Source: Sphingomonas sp. LT1P40
GTDB taxonomy: Bacteria > Pseudomonadota > Alphaproteobacteria > Sphingomonadales > Sphingomonadaceae
NCBI RefSeq assembly: GCF_036663835.1
Contig: NZ_JAXOJT010000001.1
Coordinates: 1,240,001-1,304,000, forward strand
Direction: 5' to 3'
Length of the DNA: 64,000 nt
Below are positions 18,674-27,658 of this stretch, piece after piece. Made by a program: the position numbers and the translations under genes. Position 1 is the stretch's first letter. Every line of letters begins with the position of its first letter. Below the pieces are notes generated by a model. It did no database searches, was not told the DNA's origin, and saw nothing but the letters and a program-made list of their open reading frames with translations.

Positions 18674-20176
18674 TTAGTTGAGGTTACCCCCCAACCCCCG
18701 CAACCAATCCCCATGCGCCGGCAATTCCCGCACCTGCTCCGCCACCCGCCCGCGCAACGTCGCCAGCCGCGCGTCCAGCTCCGCCCCCGGCAACCCATCC
18801 GCAATCGGATGCCAACTTGCCGGCCGCACGCCCTGACCCGTCAGCACGCAATACCAGTTGGTCGGCCCGAACAAATCGCCCGGCTCGAACAGGATATTCC
18901 CCGTCGCCCGAAACGCCTCGATCCGTTCGGCCAGCGTGTCCGGCACGCCCGCCGCTGCCACGTCGCGCCAGAAATCCGTGTCGTCGCGCCTGGCCGTCGC
19001 ATAATGCGCGATCACGAAGTCACGCACCGTCTCCACCTCATGGATCGCGTCGCGGTTGAACCGCGCCGCCACTGACGGATCGAACCCGTCGCGCGGCAAC
19101 AACGCCAATAGCCGGATAATCGTCGTCTGGATCAAATGGATGCTGGTCGATTCCAGCGGCTCCAGGAACCCGCCCGCCAGCCCGATCGCCACGCAATTGC
19201 GGTTCCAGATCTTCCGCCGATGCCCCGCCACGAAGCGCAGCCGGTTCGGCTCCGCCAACGCCGCGCCGGGCAGCCGCTCGGTCAACAACCGCGCCGCCTT
19301 GTCATGCGCCAGATGCGCGCTCGAATAGACATAGCCATTGCCGTCGCGATGCTGCAACGGGATGCGCCATTGCCACCCCGCCTCGCGCGCGGTCGATTTG
19401 GTATAGGGCGGCGGATCGCCTTCGCGGCTCGCGGGCATCGCCACCGCGCTGTCGCATGGCAGCCAGCGCTGCCAATCGACATAGCCCGTCTCCAGCGCCC
19501 CCTCGATCAACAGTCCGCGAAACCCCGAGCAATCGACGAACAGATCGCCCGGAATCACCCGCCCGTCGTCCAGCGTCAGCCGCTCGATAAACCCGTCCTC
19601 CGGGTCCAGTGCCACATCGGCAACCTTGCCCTCGACCCGCACCACCCCCGCCGCCTCGGCGTAACGGCGCAAAAACCGCGCATAGCCCGCCGCGTCGAAA
19701 TGCACCGCGTGATGCACTGGCCCGGCCCTCGTCCCGGGCGCGAACTTGCCCGCGCGCGCCGCCATCGTCTCCAGATTATACGGCCCGTGATCCGCATCCC
19801 CGCCCCCGGCCAGATGCCGCAGCCAGTAATGGTGGAAATGGATGCCGGACATCTCCACGCCCAGATAGCCGAACGGGTGGAAATAGCTGTGCCCCGCCCC
19901 GCCCCATCCGTCAAACTGGATGCCCAGTTTGATCGTGCCGTTGGTCTCACGCAGGAATTCGGCCTGGTCGATCTTCAGATAGCGGTTGAACTCATGGATC
20001 GGCGGCACCGTTGCCTCGCCCACGCCGACCGTCCCGATCGCCTCCGATTCCACCAATGTGATGCTGTAGTGCGGCTGTCCGCTCAGCGCGCGACCGAGTG
20101 CAGCGGCGGTCATCCACCCCGCGCTGCCGCCACCGACGATAACGATGCGGCGAACCGGCCGGGTGCGGGCGCTCAT
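18674..20176 (-). CDS. tryptophan-7-halogenase-like flavoprotein (third of trio)
   Basis: 500 residues. FAD-binding IVIVGGGSAGWMTAAAL, the halogenase catalytic Lys83 in GTIKLGIQFDGW, the WxWxIP motif WQWRIP (268-273), GYVYSS, and FLEPLESTSIHLIQT are all present, so it has the full signature of a flavin-dependent halogenase. A flavin reductase, which such enzymes need, is not nearby. Linkage to a TonB receptor and GlcNAc genes argues against a classic secondary-metabolite role. Starts with an ATGA overlap on the upstream paralogue. Confidence 0.88.
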   Translation of the reverse strand: MSARTRPVRRIVIVGGGSAGWMTAAALGRALSGQPHYSITLVESEAIGTVGVGEATVPPIHEFNRYLKIDQAEFLRETNGTIKLGIQFDGWGGAGHSYFHPFGYLGVEMSGIHFHHYWLRHLAGGGDADHGPYNLETMAARAGKFAPGTRAGPVHHAVHFDAAGYARFLRRYAEAAGVVRVEGKVADVALDPEDGFIERLTLDDGRVIPGDLFVDCSGFRGLLIEGALETGYVDWQRWLPCDSAVAMPASREGDPPPYTKSTAREAGWQWRIPLQHRDGNGYVYSSAHLAHDKAARLLTERLPGAALAEPNRLRFVAGHRRKIWNRNCVAIGLAGGFLEPLESTSIHLIQTTIIRLLALLPRDGFDPSVAARFNRDAIHEVETVRDFVIAHYATARRDDTDFWRDVAAAGVPDTLAERIEAFRATGNILFEPGDLFGPTNWYCVLTGQGVRPASWHPIADGLPGAELDARLATLRGRVAEQVRELPAHGDWLRGLGGNLN

Positions 20177-21540
20177 GCTGCGGGCCTCCGCATGCGAGCC
20201 AGCGCCTCGGCATGCGTCTCCATACCGCGCACTTCCGCCGCCACGCTGCGCAATTGCCGCTGAAATTCCGCCATCAACGCCTGATCCTCCACCAGCAACG
20301 CTTGCGGGTCATGGCTGCGCGGCACCACCCCGTGCCCGGCCATGCACAGCGCCCAGCCATCCTCGACATGCGCCTCATGCGCGTGATGCGCGAACATGCC
20401 CCGCGCCGCGAACAGCGAGATCTTGGACTCCAGCTCGTGCGAAACCGGAGCCGCCCGCGCCGCCTCCCAGAACGGCTCACTGCGTCCGTTCAGCCGGAAA
20501 TGCTGCGCGGAAAATTCCGCGATCCGCGCCCGCGATCCTGCCATCTCGTCATTGTAAATGTCGGCTTCCGGCATGGCGTCGCGGTCGATCGGCCATAACA
20601 GGATCAACTGCGCGATCGACAGCTGCGACGACAACAATTCCGCCGCGTCCAGCGGTGAAGCGGCGTCACCAATCCGCACGCGATTGCCGACCCACGACGG
20701 AGAATGCGGGCCGCCAGCCACTGGCACAGCCACGCTTTGCCCGGTGATCGACAGATTTGCTGCATGCAATGCTGCGTCCGCCGCCGCCTCGGACATGCTG
20801 CGGCTGTCATAGAAAAACTCGATCGCCGTGCGGTCGCTCAGCGGGATCAACGTCATCCACCCCGCAGCATGCGCCGTCACCCGGCTGAACAACGGCACCG
20901 GATCGAACGCCTGCGCCGACGCCCGGATCACCCGGTCGCACAGCGGCGTATTGCCCCCCGCTTGTCCGGACGAAGCATCGACAATCAGGTCAGCCTCAGC
21001 ATCCAACGCTTCCACGATCCGCACGCCATCGCGCACACACGCGGCCCGCAACAGCGCAGCATAACCCGCAGCATCCAGATGCCAGCCATGCTTCACCGCC
21101 TGCGCCTTCGACGCCCCGAACCGCCCCTGCTTCGCGGCAACCGCAGCCAGACAAAACTCCTCCAGCGCCACGCCCATCCCGGCCCGCCGCGCCCGTGTCC
21201 AATGCTGCACGAACGGCAGTGAAGCAAAGGGCGACCCCGCGTCGCCATACGCATGCAGGAACGCCTCCTCGCTGCCCGCCCAGCCCGCGAATTGCTGACC
21301 CATGTTCAACGTCGCGGATGCGCGCGAAATCAGCGCAGCATCATCAATCCTAAGCAACCGGTGAAACGTCGCCAGATCGGGCGGTGCGATCAGCGCAGCA
21401 TGCGCGGGCGGCGCTTCCCCGCTATCGACCCACGTCACCTCGGTCCCCAGCCGCCCATAGGCCCGCCGGATCGCCAGCGCCGCCATCGCCGCCGCCACCC
21501 CGCCGCCCAGCACCGCGACCTTCCGCACCGGCCCACTCAC
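20173..21540 (-). CDS. degenerate tryptophan-halogenase-like protein (middle of trio)
   Basis: 455 residues, alignable with its neighbours but divergent. The dinucleotide motif is VAVLGGGVAAAMAALAI. The position of the catalytic lysine reads TLNMGQQF, with Asn replacing Lys (about residue 79), and the WxWxIP motif is reduced to WMTLIP. It is therefore unlikely to halogenate and may be a structural or regulatory partner. The frame is intact over full length, so it is not a pseudogene. Start is a GTG overlapping the upstream stop (GTGA); stop overlaps the downstream start (ATGA). Confidence 0.82.
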   Translation of the reverse strand: MSGPVRKVAVLGGGVAAAMAALAIRRAYGRLGTEVTWVDSGEAPPAHAALIAPPDLATFHRLLRIDDAALISRASATLNMGQQFAGWAGSEEAFLHAYGDAGSPFASLPFVQHWTRARRAGMGVALEEFCLAAVAAKQGRFGASKAQAVKHGWHLDAAGYAALLRAACVRDGVRIVEALDAEADLIVDASSGQAGGNTPLCDRVIRASAQAFDPVPLFSRVTAHAAGWMTLIPLSDRTAIEFFYDSRSMSEAAADAALHAANLSITGQSVAVPVAGGPHSPSWVGNRVRIGDAASPLDAAELLSSQLSIAQLILLWPIDRDAMPEADIYNDEMAGSRARIAEFSAQHFRLNGRSEPFWEAARAAPVSHELESKISLFAARGMFAHHAHEAHVEDGWALCMAGHGVVPRSHDPQALLVEDQALMAEFQRQLRSVAAEVRGMETHAEALARMRRPAA

Positions 21541-23042
21541 GGCACAGGAGCCGGACAATATCGCGCGACGAACTCAGCATGCGACGACACGCCCTCGACA
21601 CCCCGCGCAATCGCATCAGCCACCCCCGCCAGCCGCTGCTCCAGCACATCATTCGGCAACGCATCCGCCAGCCGGTCCGCCGCCACCGGCTCGATCCCCT
21701 GCCCCACGAACACCGCATGCCAGCTCGGCGGTCCGAACAGCCCGTCACGATATGCCGCGACATGCCCGCGATGCCGAAACCGCGCGATCTTGTCCGCCAG
21801 CGTGTCCGGCACCTCCATCGTCGTCACCCGCTCCCACAGCGGCGCATCGGCTTCGTTCGCCATGTAATGCAGGATCAGGAAGTCGCGGATCCGATCATAC
21901 TCCACGTCCATCACCCGGTTGAATTCGGCGGGCAACGCAGCGTCGACCCCGTCCGCGTCCGGCAACAGCGTCAACATATGCATGATCGCCATCTGCACCA
22001 GATAGATGCTGGTCGACTCCAGCGGCTCCAGGAACCCCCCGGCCAGCCCCATGCCAATCACATTGCGAGACCACGCCGCCTTACGCTTCCCCGCCTTGAA
22101 CCGCAGCACCCGCGGCTCCGCCAGCGCCTCGCCATCAAGGTTCGCCAGCAACGTCGCCGCCGCCTCGTCGTCCGAGATATCCGCGCTGGAATAGACGTAA
22201 CCGTTGCCGGTGCGATGTTGCAGCGGGATGCGCCACTGCCACCCCGCCTTGCGTCGCGTCGATCGTGTATAGGGCGTGAAGTCGCTCGACCGCACCGAAG
22301 GCACCGCCGCTGCGCTGTCGCACGGCAACCAGTGCGTCCAGTCGTCGAGCTCGACACCAAGGGTCTGCCCGAGCAGCAACGAGCGAAACCCCGAGCAATC
22401 GATGAACAGATCGCCCGCGACCTTCACCCCGGACGCCAGCGTCACCGCCGCAACATCGCCACCCTCGCCGTCCCGCTCGACATCGACGATCCGCCCCTCC
22501 ACCCGCTCGATCCCGCGCGCCTCGGCCCAGCGTCGCAGGAAGCGCGCGTAAAGAAATGCATCGAGGTGATAGGCATAAGAGAATGCATTGCGCACATCGT
22601 CGGGCTTGCCACTCGGTAGCATGAACTTGTTCTGCTGCGCCGCGACGATCGGGAAGCAATAATCGAACAGCGGCGCTGCCTTGTCCGCGCGCCGCGCCCG
22701 TACCCAATAGCTGAAGAAATCTGCCTCGCCGATCGGGCGGCCGAACGTACCGAACGGGTGGATATAGCGATCCCCCTCCCGCCCCCAATTCACGAACTCG
22801 ATGCCGAGTTTGAAACTGGCCTGAGTCGCCTGCATGAACGCGACTTCATCAAGCCCCAGAAAGTCGTTGAAATCCTTCATCTGCGGCAGCGTCGCTTCGC
22901 CGACGCCGACCGTCCCGATCTCTTCGGATTCGACCAGCCGCACGCGCGCACGCGCCGGGTCCAGCTTGGCGGCACAGGCCGCCGCGCACATCCACCCGGC
23001 GGTCCCCCCGCCCACGATTACGAGTTCAAGCGGTCGCGCCAT
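21537..23042 (-). CDS. tryptophan-halogenase-like flavoprotein (first of trio)
   Basis: About 501 residues. FAD motif LVIVGGGTAGWMCAAACAAKL, catalytic Lys in ASFKLGIEFVNWG, WxWxIP as WQWRIP, YVYSSADISDDEA, and GGFLEPLESTSIYLVQM. Full halogenase signature. Lies 67 bp downstream of the TonB receptor on the same strand and heads a tightly overlapping three-gene run. ATG 23042 has AAGG at about 9 bases; ATG 23048 and 23069 are alternatives. Role in sugar uptake unknown. Confidence 0.88.
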   Translation of the reverse strand: MARPLELVIVGGGTAGWMCAAACAAKLDPARARVRLVESEEIGTVGVGEATLPQMKDFNDFLGLDEVAFMQATQASFKLGIEFVNWGREGDRYIHPFGTFGRPIGEADFFSYWVRARRADKAAPLFDYCFPIVAAQQNKFMLPSGKPDDVRNAFSYAYHLDAFLYARFLRRWAEARGIERVEGRIVDVERDGEGGDVAAVTLASGVKVAGDLFIDCSGFRSLLLGQTLGVELDDWTHWLPCDSAAAVPSVRSSDFTPYTRSTRRKAGWQWRIPLQHRTGNGYVYSSADISDDEAAATLLANLDGEALAEPRVLRFKAGKRKAAWSRNVIGMGLAGGFLEPLESTSIYLVQMAIMHMLTLLPDADGVDAALPAEFNRVMDVEYDRIRDFLILHYMANEADAPLWERVTTMEVPDTLADKIARFRHRGHVAAYRDGLFGPPSWHAVFVGQGIEPVAADRLADALPNDVLEQRLAGVADAIARGVEGVSSHAEFVARYCPAPVP

Positions 23043-23109
23043 CGCCATCGACCTTAACCTAGCGGGCATTCGGCGCCAGCCCCCACAGGAAGCCGGCGCC
23101 GGTGTCGCA

Positions 23110-26100
23110 TCAGAAGTTCAAGCGAGCGCCAAGCTGAAAACGCCGGTCCTGCTTGAACCAGGCGTTCGGCTTGAGCAGCCCGTCCGAGTTTACCTGCTGC
23201 TTCAGCACGGTATCGGTGCTCAGCAAATTGGTACCCTCCAGTACGAACTCCAGCGCCTTGCTCACGCGGAAGCGAAGCGACGCATCCAGATAACCGGCCG
23301 CATCCTGCCAGATCGGGAAGCCGACACAGCAATCGATCGCCGTCACCAGATATTTGGAGCGCCAGTTATATGCGACGCGCGCCGATACCTGACCCTTTTC
23401 ATACATGCCGACCAGGTTGAAGCTGTGCTCGGACACACCTTCCAGCGCCTTTGCCCTTACGGTCGTTGTTTCGGTGGAAAGTCCACCGCCCACCGTGCCT
23501 GCACCCGTTTCATTCGTAAGATTGACGGTCTCAATCCCGTCATTCTTCACATAGGTATAGTTCGCCTGCACGCCGAACCCGTCGAATGGCGCAGGCAGGA
23601 AGTCGAAGAAGCTCTGAAAAGCAAACTCCGCACCATAAATGCCCGCGCCTTCGCCATTGACCGGCCGGTTGAGCCGGACATTCTCGGTCACGCCGTTGTT
23701 GGTGACCGACAGGTTAAACTGTCCCGCCTGAATGTAATCGTAGAACTGCTTGTAGAAACCGGTGACGGTGACCGACCCCGCGCGCGCGAAATAATATTCC
23801 AGCGTCAGATCGACTTGGTCCGCCGTGATCGGCTTCAACCCTGGATTCCCGGACTGGCCGGTATATTGCCAGTCATAGGCGATCGCATTGCCCGCGGCAT
23901 CGCGTGTCACGCGCGGATCGGTCGTATCGTTCAAATTAGGCGAGAGCCGGTTGACGTTCAGGAAGTTCCTCAACAGCCCGAAATCAGGCCGCGACATCGC
24001 CCGCGAATAGGCGAAACGCGACACCAGCTTGTCGGTTAGGTCGAACTTGATGTTGAAGCTTGGCAACACATGGAAATGGTTGACCGCGGTCGTGTCGGCC
24101 ACCGTCGCGCCATTGTTGAACGCCAGTTCCGACCCGCCGACCACGCAGCCCGATGTCGCCGTCGGACGACCCGTCCCCGGATCGGTGCCACGCGTACAAA
24201 CCAGCGCGTCCGCCGTGAACGGGTTGGCGAAGGTCGTCGCACCTTGCGTCGCATCCTTGGTCCAGATCAGTCGTGCACCCAAGTTACCGGAAACCTTGAC
24301 GCCACCGATCCGCAGGCTGTCGCCCCCGAACTTCGCCATAGCATAGGCGGCAACCGTCCGCTCGCTCACCTTATGGATCTCGCTGGGCAGGTAACAGCCA
24401 TAGTCACCCTGGATCGTCTCACCGGCGCGATACCCCGCGCCGGAGCAGACCGGGTAATACTCGCCTACGCCGATCGAAGGACGGCCCAACGTCGATGCCA
24501 GCGCGGCGCTATCGACCAGCTTGTCCATGTTGAAGAATACGAACGAGTTCTGGTTGGTCTGGTTGCCCGCGAAGAAATTGCTGCCGAAATTGTGAATCTG
24601 GGTGGCGTTCGCACCATAAATTGGGCGATCGGTGTTGAAATAGGATGCCTGGGTATAGGTCCAGTTGTTGGAGATATTCGCCCAGTTATACGCGCCCCAG
24701 CGAACCGTCTGATCGCGATCGGAATAGCGCGCGCCGACCTTGATCGCATCCAGCCAGCCCGAGTCCACCGAATATTCCGCGTCCATGCGGAATGCATACT
24801 CCTCGCCGTCACTGTCCTCGGTGTGATCGGTGATCGCATAGAAATGATAGTTATTGGCGTTGACCAAACCGCCTGGCGACAGATTGATGTTGTCCGCCAC
24901 CGTCGGGGTGAACTGCAACCGCGGATATTCGCCGGTCAGATCGACGAAGGTGTTGGCATAGCTGCGCGCCGTAACGGACGCGTTGTAGTTGTTCACGCTG
25001 GCGTCGACATATTGGCCGTCGAACGAAACGCGCAGCCGGTCGGTCACGTCCCAGCGGAAGTTGAGGCCGAAATCCTGCGTGATCTGCTTGTTGCGCAGCG
25101 CATTTGCGGCGGTATCGACCTGCGGTGCCTTTTGCGTGTTGGTGCAACCTTCCCACGCATAGCAGCGGTTGAAGAACGCCTGCCCGCTCTGGTTGACGCC
25201 CAGCCCCAGATTGTCGTTGCCTTCGCCCACATACGGACGCGGTACCGACCACCAGCCGCTCAGGAAATCGCCGTCTTCATCGAACTTGAACGGTGCCGTG
25301 CCATTTAACGGACCGATCAGCGCCGAATCGGTGAATTCAAAATTGCTAGGTCGACCATAAAGCTCGGGGCCCACCGCGCTGGAATAAACCGCATATTCGC
25401 GCCAGCTGTTATTGTACTGCGACCGGTTATACTGGCCCGTCAACTGCATCGATTCATCGGTCGACTTCCACTGAAACGCCGCGGCAACGCCATAACGTTT
25501 CCGGTCATATTCGTTCTCGCGCAGATAGATGCCGCTCGGCATATATTGCTTGCCGGGGCCGAACACGCCGTTGAAGATCGCCGTTCGGTCGAACTGCACA
25601 CCCTGGCTTGACGTGATTGCGTGCGAATAGGCACCGTTGACCATCAGGCCGATCTCGCCGATCCCGGTATCCCAACGGTCGGAGATGATGCCCGAAACTT
25701 CGGGCGTCGATTTCTTGGCGATGTCGCCATAGGTGTTCTTGATCGAGAGCGAAATCAGCCGCCCGTCGCTGTCGAACGGTACACGCGTGCGCAGATTGAC
25801 CGTGCCGGCGATGCCGCCTTCGATCAGGTCGGCGGTCTGGTTCTTGTAGGTGTCTATACCGCCCAGCAATTCGGGCGAAATATCCTGCCAGCTCAGACCG
25901 CGCGAGGAGTTGGCGCTGAACGTGTCGCGGCCATTGAACTCCGACCGCACCTGGCTCAGACCGCGAACGATAACGCCCGACGGCTCGGCCGAAAAGTGCG
26001 AGGTATCGTCGGTACCGGCAAAGCGGACGACGGTGATGCCAGGTACGCGTTGCAACGCCTCGGCCACCGATTTGTCGGGGAACGAACCGATATCTTCCGC

Positions 26101-26313
26101 AGTAATCGAATCGACGACCGTATCGGCGTTGCGCTTGCGATTCTGCGCTGACTCCAGATTTTCGCGCGCGCCGGTGATGACGACTTCATCGGCCGCATCG
26201 GCCTCTGCCGCATCCTGCGCCATCGCGGGCGTAATGCCGCTGACCAGCGCCGCGACGCAGATGCCGCGCAGCAGATTCTGACGAACGCCTAACCCCTTAA
26301 CTCGATCAACCAT
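23110..26313 (-). CDS. TonB-dependent receptor, likely for chito-oligosaccharides
   Basis: 1067 residues. Signal peptide ending MAQ near residue 33, a TonB-box-like DEVVITGARE, plug domain (SAQNRKRNADTVVDSITAEDIGSFPDKSVAEALQRVPGI ... IVRGLSQVRSEFNG), a 22-strand barrel and a C-terminal outer-membrane Phe (RLNF). The long form with DKSVAEALQRVPG is the sugar-type receptor class of Caulobacter, Xanthomonas and sphingomonads. Substrate is inferred from the divergent nagX-nagB-nagA-PTS genes. GGGGGAG precedes the ATG. Likely leads an operon with the three halogenase-like genes. Confidence 0.9.
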   Translation of the reverse strand: MVDRVKGLGVRQNLLRGICVAALVSGITPAMAQDAAEADAADEVVITGARENLESAQNRKRNADTVVDSITAEDIGSFPDKSVAEALQRVPGITVVRFAGTDDTSHFSAEPSGVIVRGLSQVRSEFNGRDTFSANSSRGLSWQDISPELLGGIDTYKNQTADLIEGGIAGTVNLRTRVPFDSDGRLISLSIKNTYGDIAKKSTPEVSGIISDRWDTGIGEIGLMVNGAYSHAITSSQGVQFDRTAIFNGVFGPGKQYMPSGIYLRENEYDRKRYGVAAAFQWKSTDESMQLTGQYNRSQYNNSWREYAVYSSAVGPELYGRPSNFEFTDSALIGPLNGTAPFKFDEDGDFLSGWWSVPRPYVGEGNDNLGLGVNQSGQAFFNRCYAWEGCTNTQKAPQVDTAANALRNKQITQDFGLNFRWDVTDRLRVSFDGQYVDASVNNYNASVTARSYANTFVDLTGEYPRLQFTPTVADNINLSPGGLVNANNYHFYAITDHTEDSDGEEYAFRMDAEYSVDSGWLDAIKVGARYSDRDQTVRWGAYNWANISNNWTYTQASYFNTDRPIYGANATQIHNFGSNFFAGNQTNQNSFVFFNMDKLVDSAALASTLGRPSIGVGEYYPVCSGAGYRAGETIQGDYGCYLPSEIHKVSERTVAAYAMAKFGGDSLRIGGVKVSGNLGARLIWTKDATQGATTFANPFTADALVCTRGTDPGTGRPTATSGCVVGGSELAFNNGATVADTTAVNHFHVLPSFNIKFDLTDKLVSRFAYSRAMSRPDFGLLRNFLNVNRLSPNLNDTTDPRVTRDAAGNAIAYDWQYTGQSGNPGLKPITADQVDLTLEYYFARAGSVTVTGFYKQFYDYIQAGQFNLSVTNNGVTENVRLNRPVNGEGAGIYGAEFAFQSFFDFLPAPFDGFGVQANYTYVKNDGIETVNLTNETGAGTVGGGLSTETTTVRAKALEGVSEHSFNLVGMYEKGQVSARVAYNWRSKYLVTAIDCCVGFPIWQDAAGYLDASLRFRVSKALEFVLEGTNLLSTDTVLKQQVNSDGLLKPNAWFKQDRRFQLGARLNF

Positions 26314-26368
26314 GTCGCACTCCCCCTTCCCTGAAGGATCTCCCGGTCGCTTTGAACGACCTATATGA

Positions 26369-26400
26369 GACCAATTGCGCTATTGGACTATTACCAATAG
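26369..26400. promoter_or_regulatory. paired palindromic operators between TonB receptor and nagX
   Basis: CTATTGG-N7-CCAATAG is a 21-bp palindrome at 26380-26400. It overlaps a second repeat, GACCAAT-N6-ATTGGAC, at 26369-26388 (one mismatch). Both lie in the 174-bp gap between the divergent receptor and nagX starts, so one bound protein could control both directions. The local GntR regulator is the natural candidate. Confidence 0.5.
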
Positions 26401-26487
26401 ACTACAAATTAGATCGGCTGTCCATTGCAAATTTATGGCATCTCGATGATGCTGCCGGCCGGCGAAGTTCATGGGGGGAGCGAAGCG

Positions 26488-27570
26488 ATGCGCCTGATTT
26501 CACTGGATGTGTTGCGCGGCTTGACTGTCGCGGGAATGATTCTGGTCAATTCAGCGGCCGGCATGAAATATAGCGCGGAGGCCAATGTCGCGCCGATTCT
26601 GTTGCACGTCAGCTGGGCGGGTCTAACCCTTGCGGATCTCGTCTTCCCGGCCTTTCTTACCATGGTCGGGCTCGCCATTCCGTTCTCGATGCAGAATCGC
26701 GCCCCGGGCAACGGACAGAGTGGGCACGCCCTCGCGCGCGCCGGCCGTATCGTCCTGCTCGGCTTTATTCTCTCCAACCTCTACTGGTTCGCGGATTTCG
26801 GCGAACGCGACTGGCGGCTGTTTGGCGTGCTTCAGCGAATCGGGCTGGTCTATGGTGCCTGCGCCCTGCTTTTCCTGTTCGTCGGACCGCGCGTGCGACT
26901 CGCGCTTATCGCCGTCATGCTCATCGCTTATTGGCCGCTCACGCTCGCGCCGGCACTCGACGGATTGTCCAATGATATCTGGCAACGCGGTCACAATTTC
27001 GTCGCCTCGGTCGACCGCGTGCTGCTCGGAAACCACCTCTACGTAAAGGGACCGGAGGGCTATGATCCAGAGGGGATTTTGGGCACCCTGGCTGCCATCG
27101 CGCACGGCCTGATCGGCGTCGCCATCGGGGAGTTGCTGATCCGGCGCGAGGGGCAGCGCACGGGCCTGCTGGCGATCGCCGGAACAACGATGCTGGCCGT
27201 GGGACTGGCGTGGAGCTTCGCCTTCCCGATCGTGAAAGACATCTGGTCCAGCAGCTTCGTGCTGGTCACCTGCGGCATCACTGTGCTGACGCTGGCCGTA
27301 CTTCACCATTTCCTCGACCGCGAAGGTCGCGCGCCGGGGTTCGCCGCCACCGCGATGCTGGCATTCGGCGTCAACGCCATTGCCGCCTATACGCTGCATC
27401 AGGTGACGGCGGGGGTCGTGACCTGGGACCTGTTGCTTGTCCCCTTCCACGCATCGCGCGCGACTTTGGGCGATCCAATCGCGTCGCTGTTCCCTGTCGT
27501 ACTCTATATGCTCCTGATCTGGGGCGCGATGGAGTGGCTGCGGCGCAAACGCTGGATCATCAAAATCTGA
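26488..27570 (+). CDS. nagX: NagX-like membrane protein (HGSNAT/DUF5009 family)
   Basis: 360 residues, about ten hydrophobic helices. Opening RLISLDVLRGLTVAGMILVN and TLADLVFPAFLTMVGLAIPFS are typical of the heparan-alpha-glucosaminide N-acetyltransferase-like family, called NagX in GlcNAc regulons. It is an inner-membrane protein, proposed to handle amino sugars across the membrane; its exact activity is not proven. The ATG at 26488 is chosen for the GGGGGGAG seven bases upstream. Divergent from the receptor and first in line before the catabolic genes. Confidence 0.85.
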   Translation: MRLISLDVLRGLTVAGMILVNSAAGMKYSAEANVAPILLHVSWAGLTLADLVFPAFLTMVGLAIPFSMQNRAPGNGQSGHALARAGRIVLLGFILSNLYWFADFGERDWRLFGVLQRIGLVYGACALLFLFVGPRVRLALIAVMLIAYWPLTLAPALDGLSNDIWQRGHNFVASVDRVLLGNHLYVKGPEGYDPEGILGTLAAIAHGLIGVAIGELLIRREGQRTGLLAIAGTTMLAVGLAWSFAFPIVKDIWSSSFVLVTCGITVLTLAVLHHFLDREGRAPGFAATAMLAFGVNAIAAYTLHQVTAGVVTWDLLLVPFHASRATLGDPIASLFPVVLYMLLIWGAMEWLRRKRWIIKI

Positions 27571-27592
27571 CCCAGTTCAGGATACATCTTGA

Positions 27593-27620
27593 TGAGACCA
27601 ATATAACCTATATAGTACCT
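27593..27620. promoter_or_regulatory. operator/promoter-like region ahead of the SIS deaminase gene
   Basis: TGAGACCAAT at 27593-27602 repeats exactly the TGAGACCAAT at 26366-26375 upstream of nagX, followed by an AT-rich ATATA-ACC-TATAT palindrome (27601-27613) that could contain a -10 element. This suggests the same regulator controls nagX and the nagB-nagA-PTS run. Confidence 0.45.
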
Positions 27621-27658
27621 ATCGAGCCGGTACGGACTGAGGCGGGGACGATTTGACG

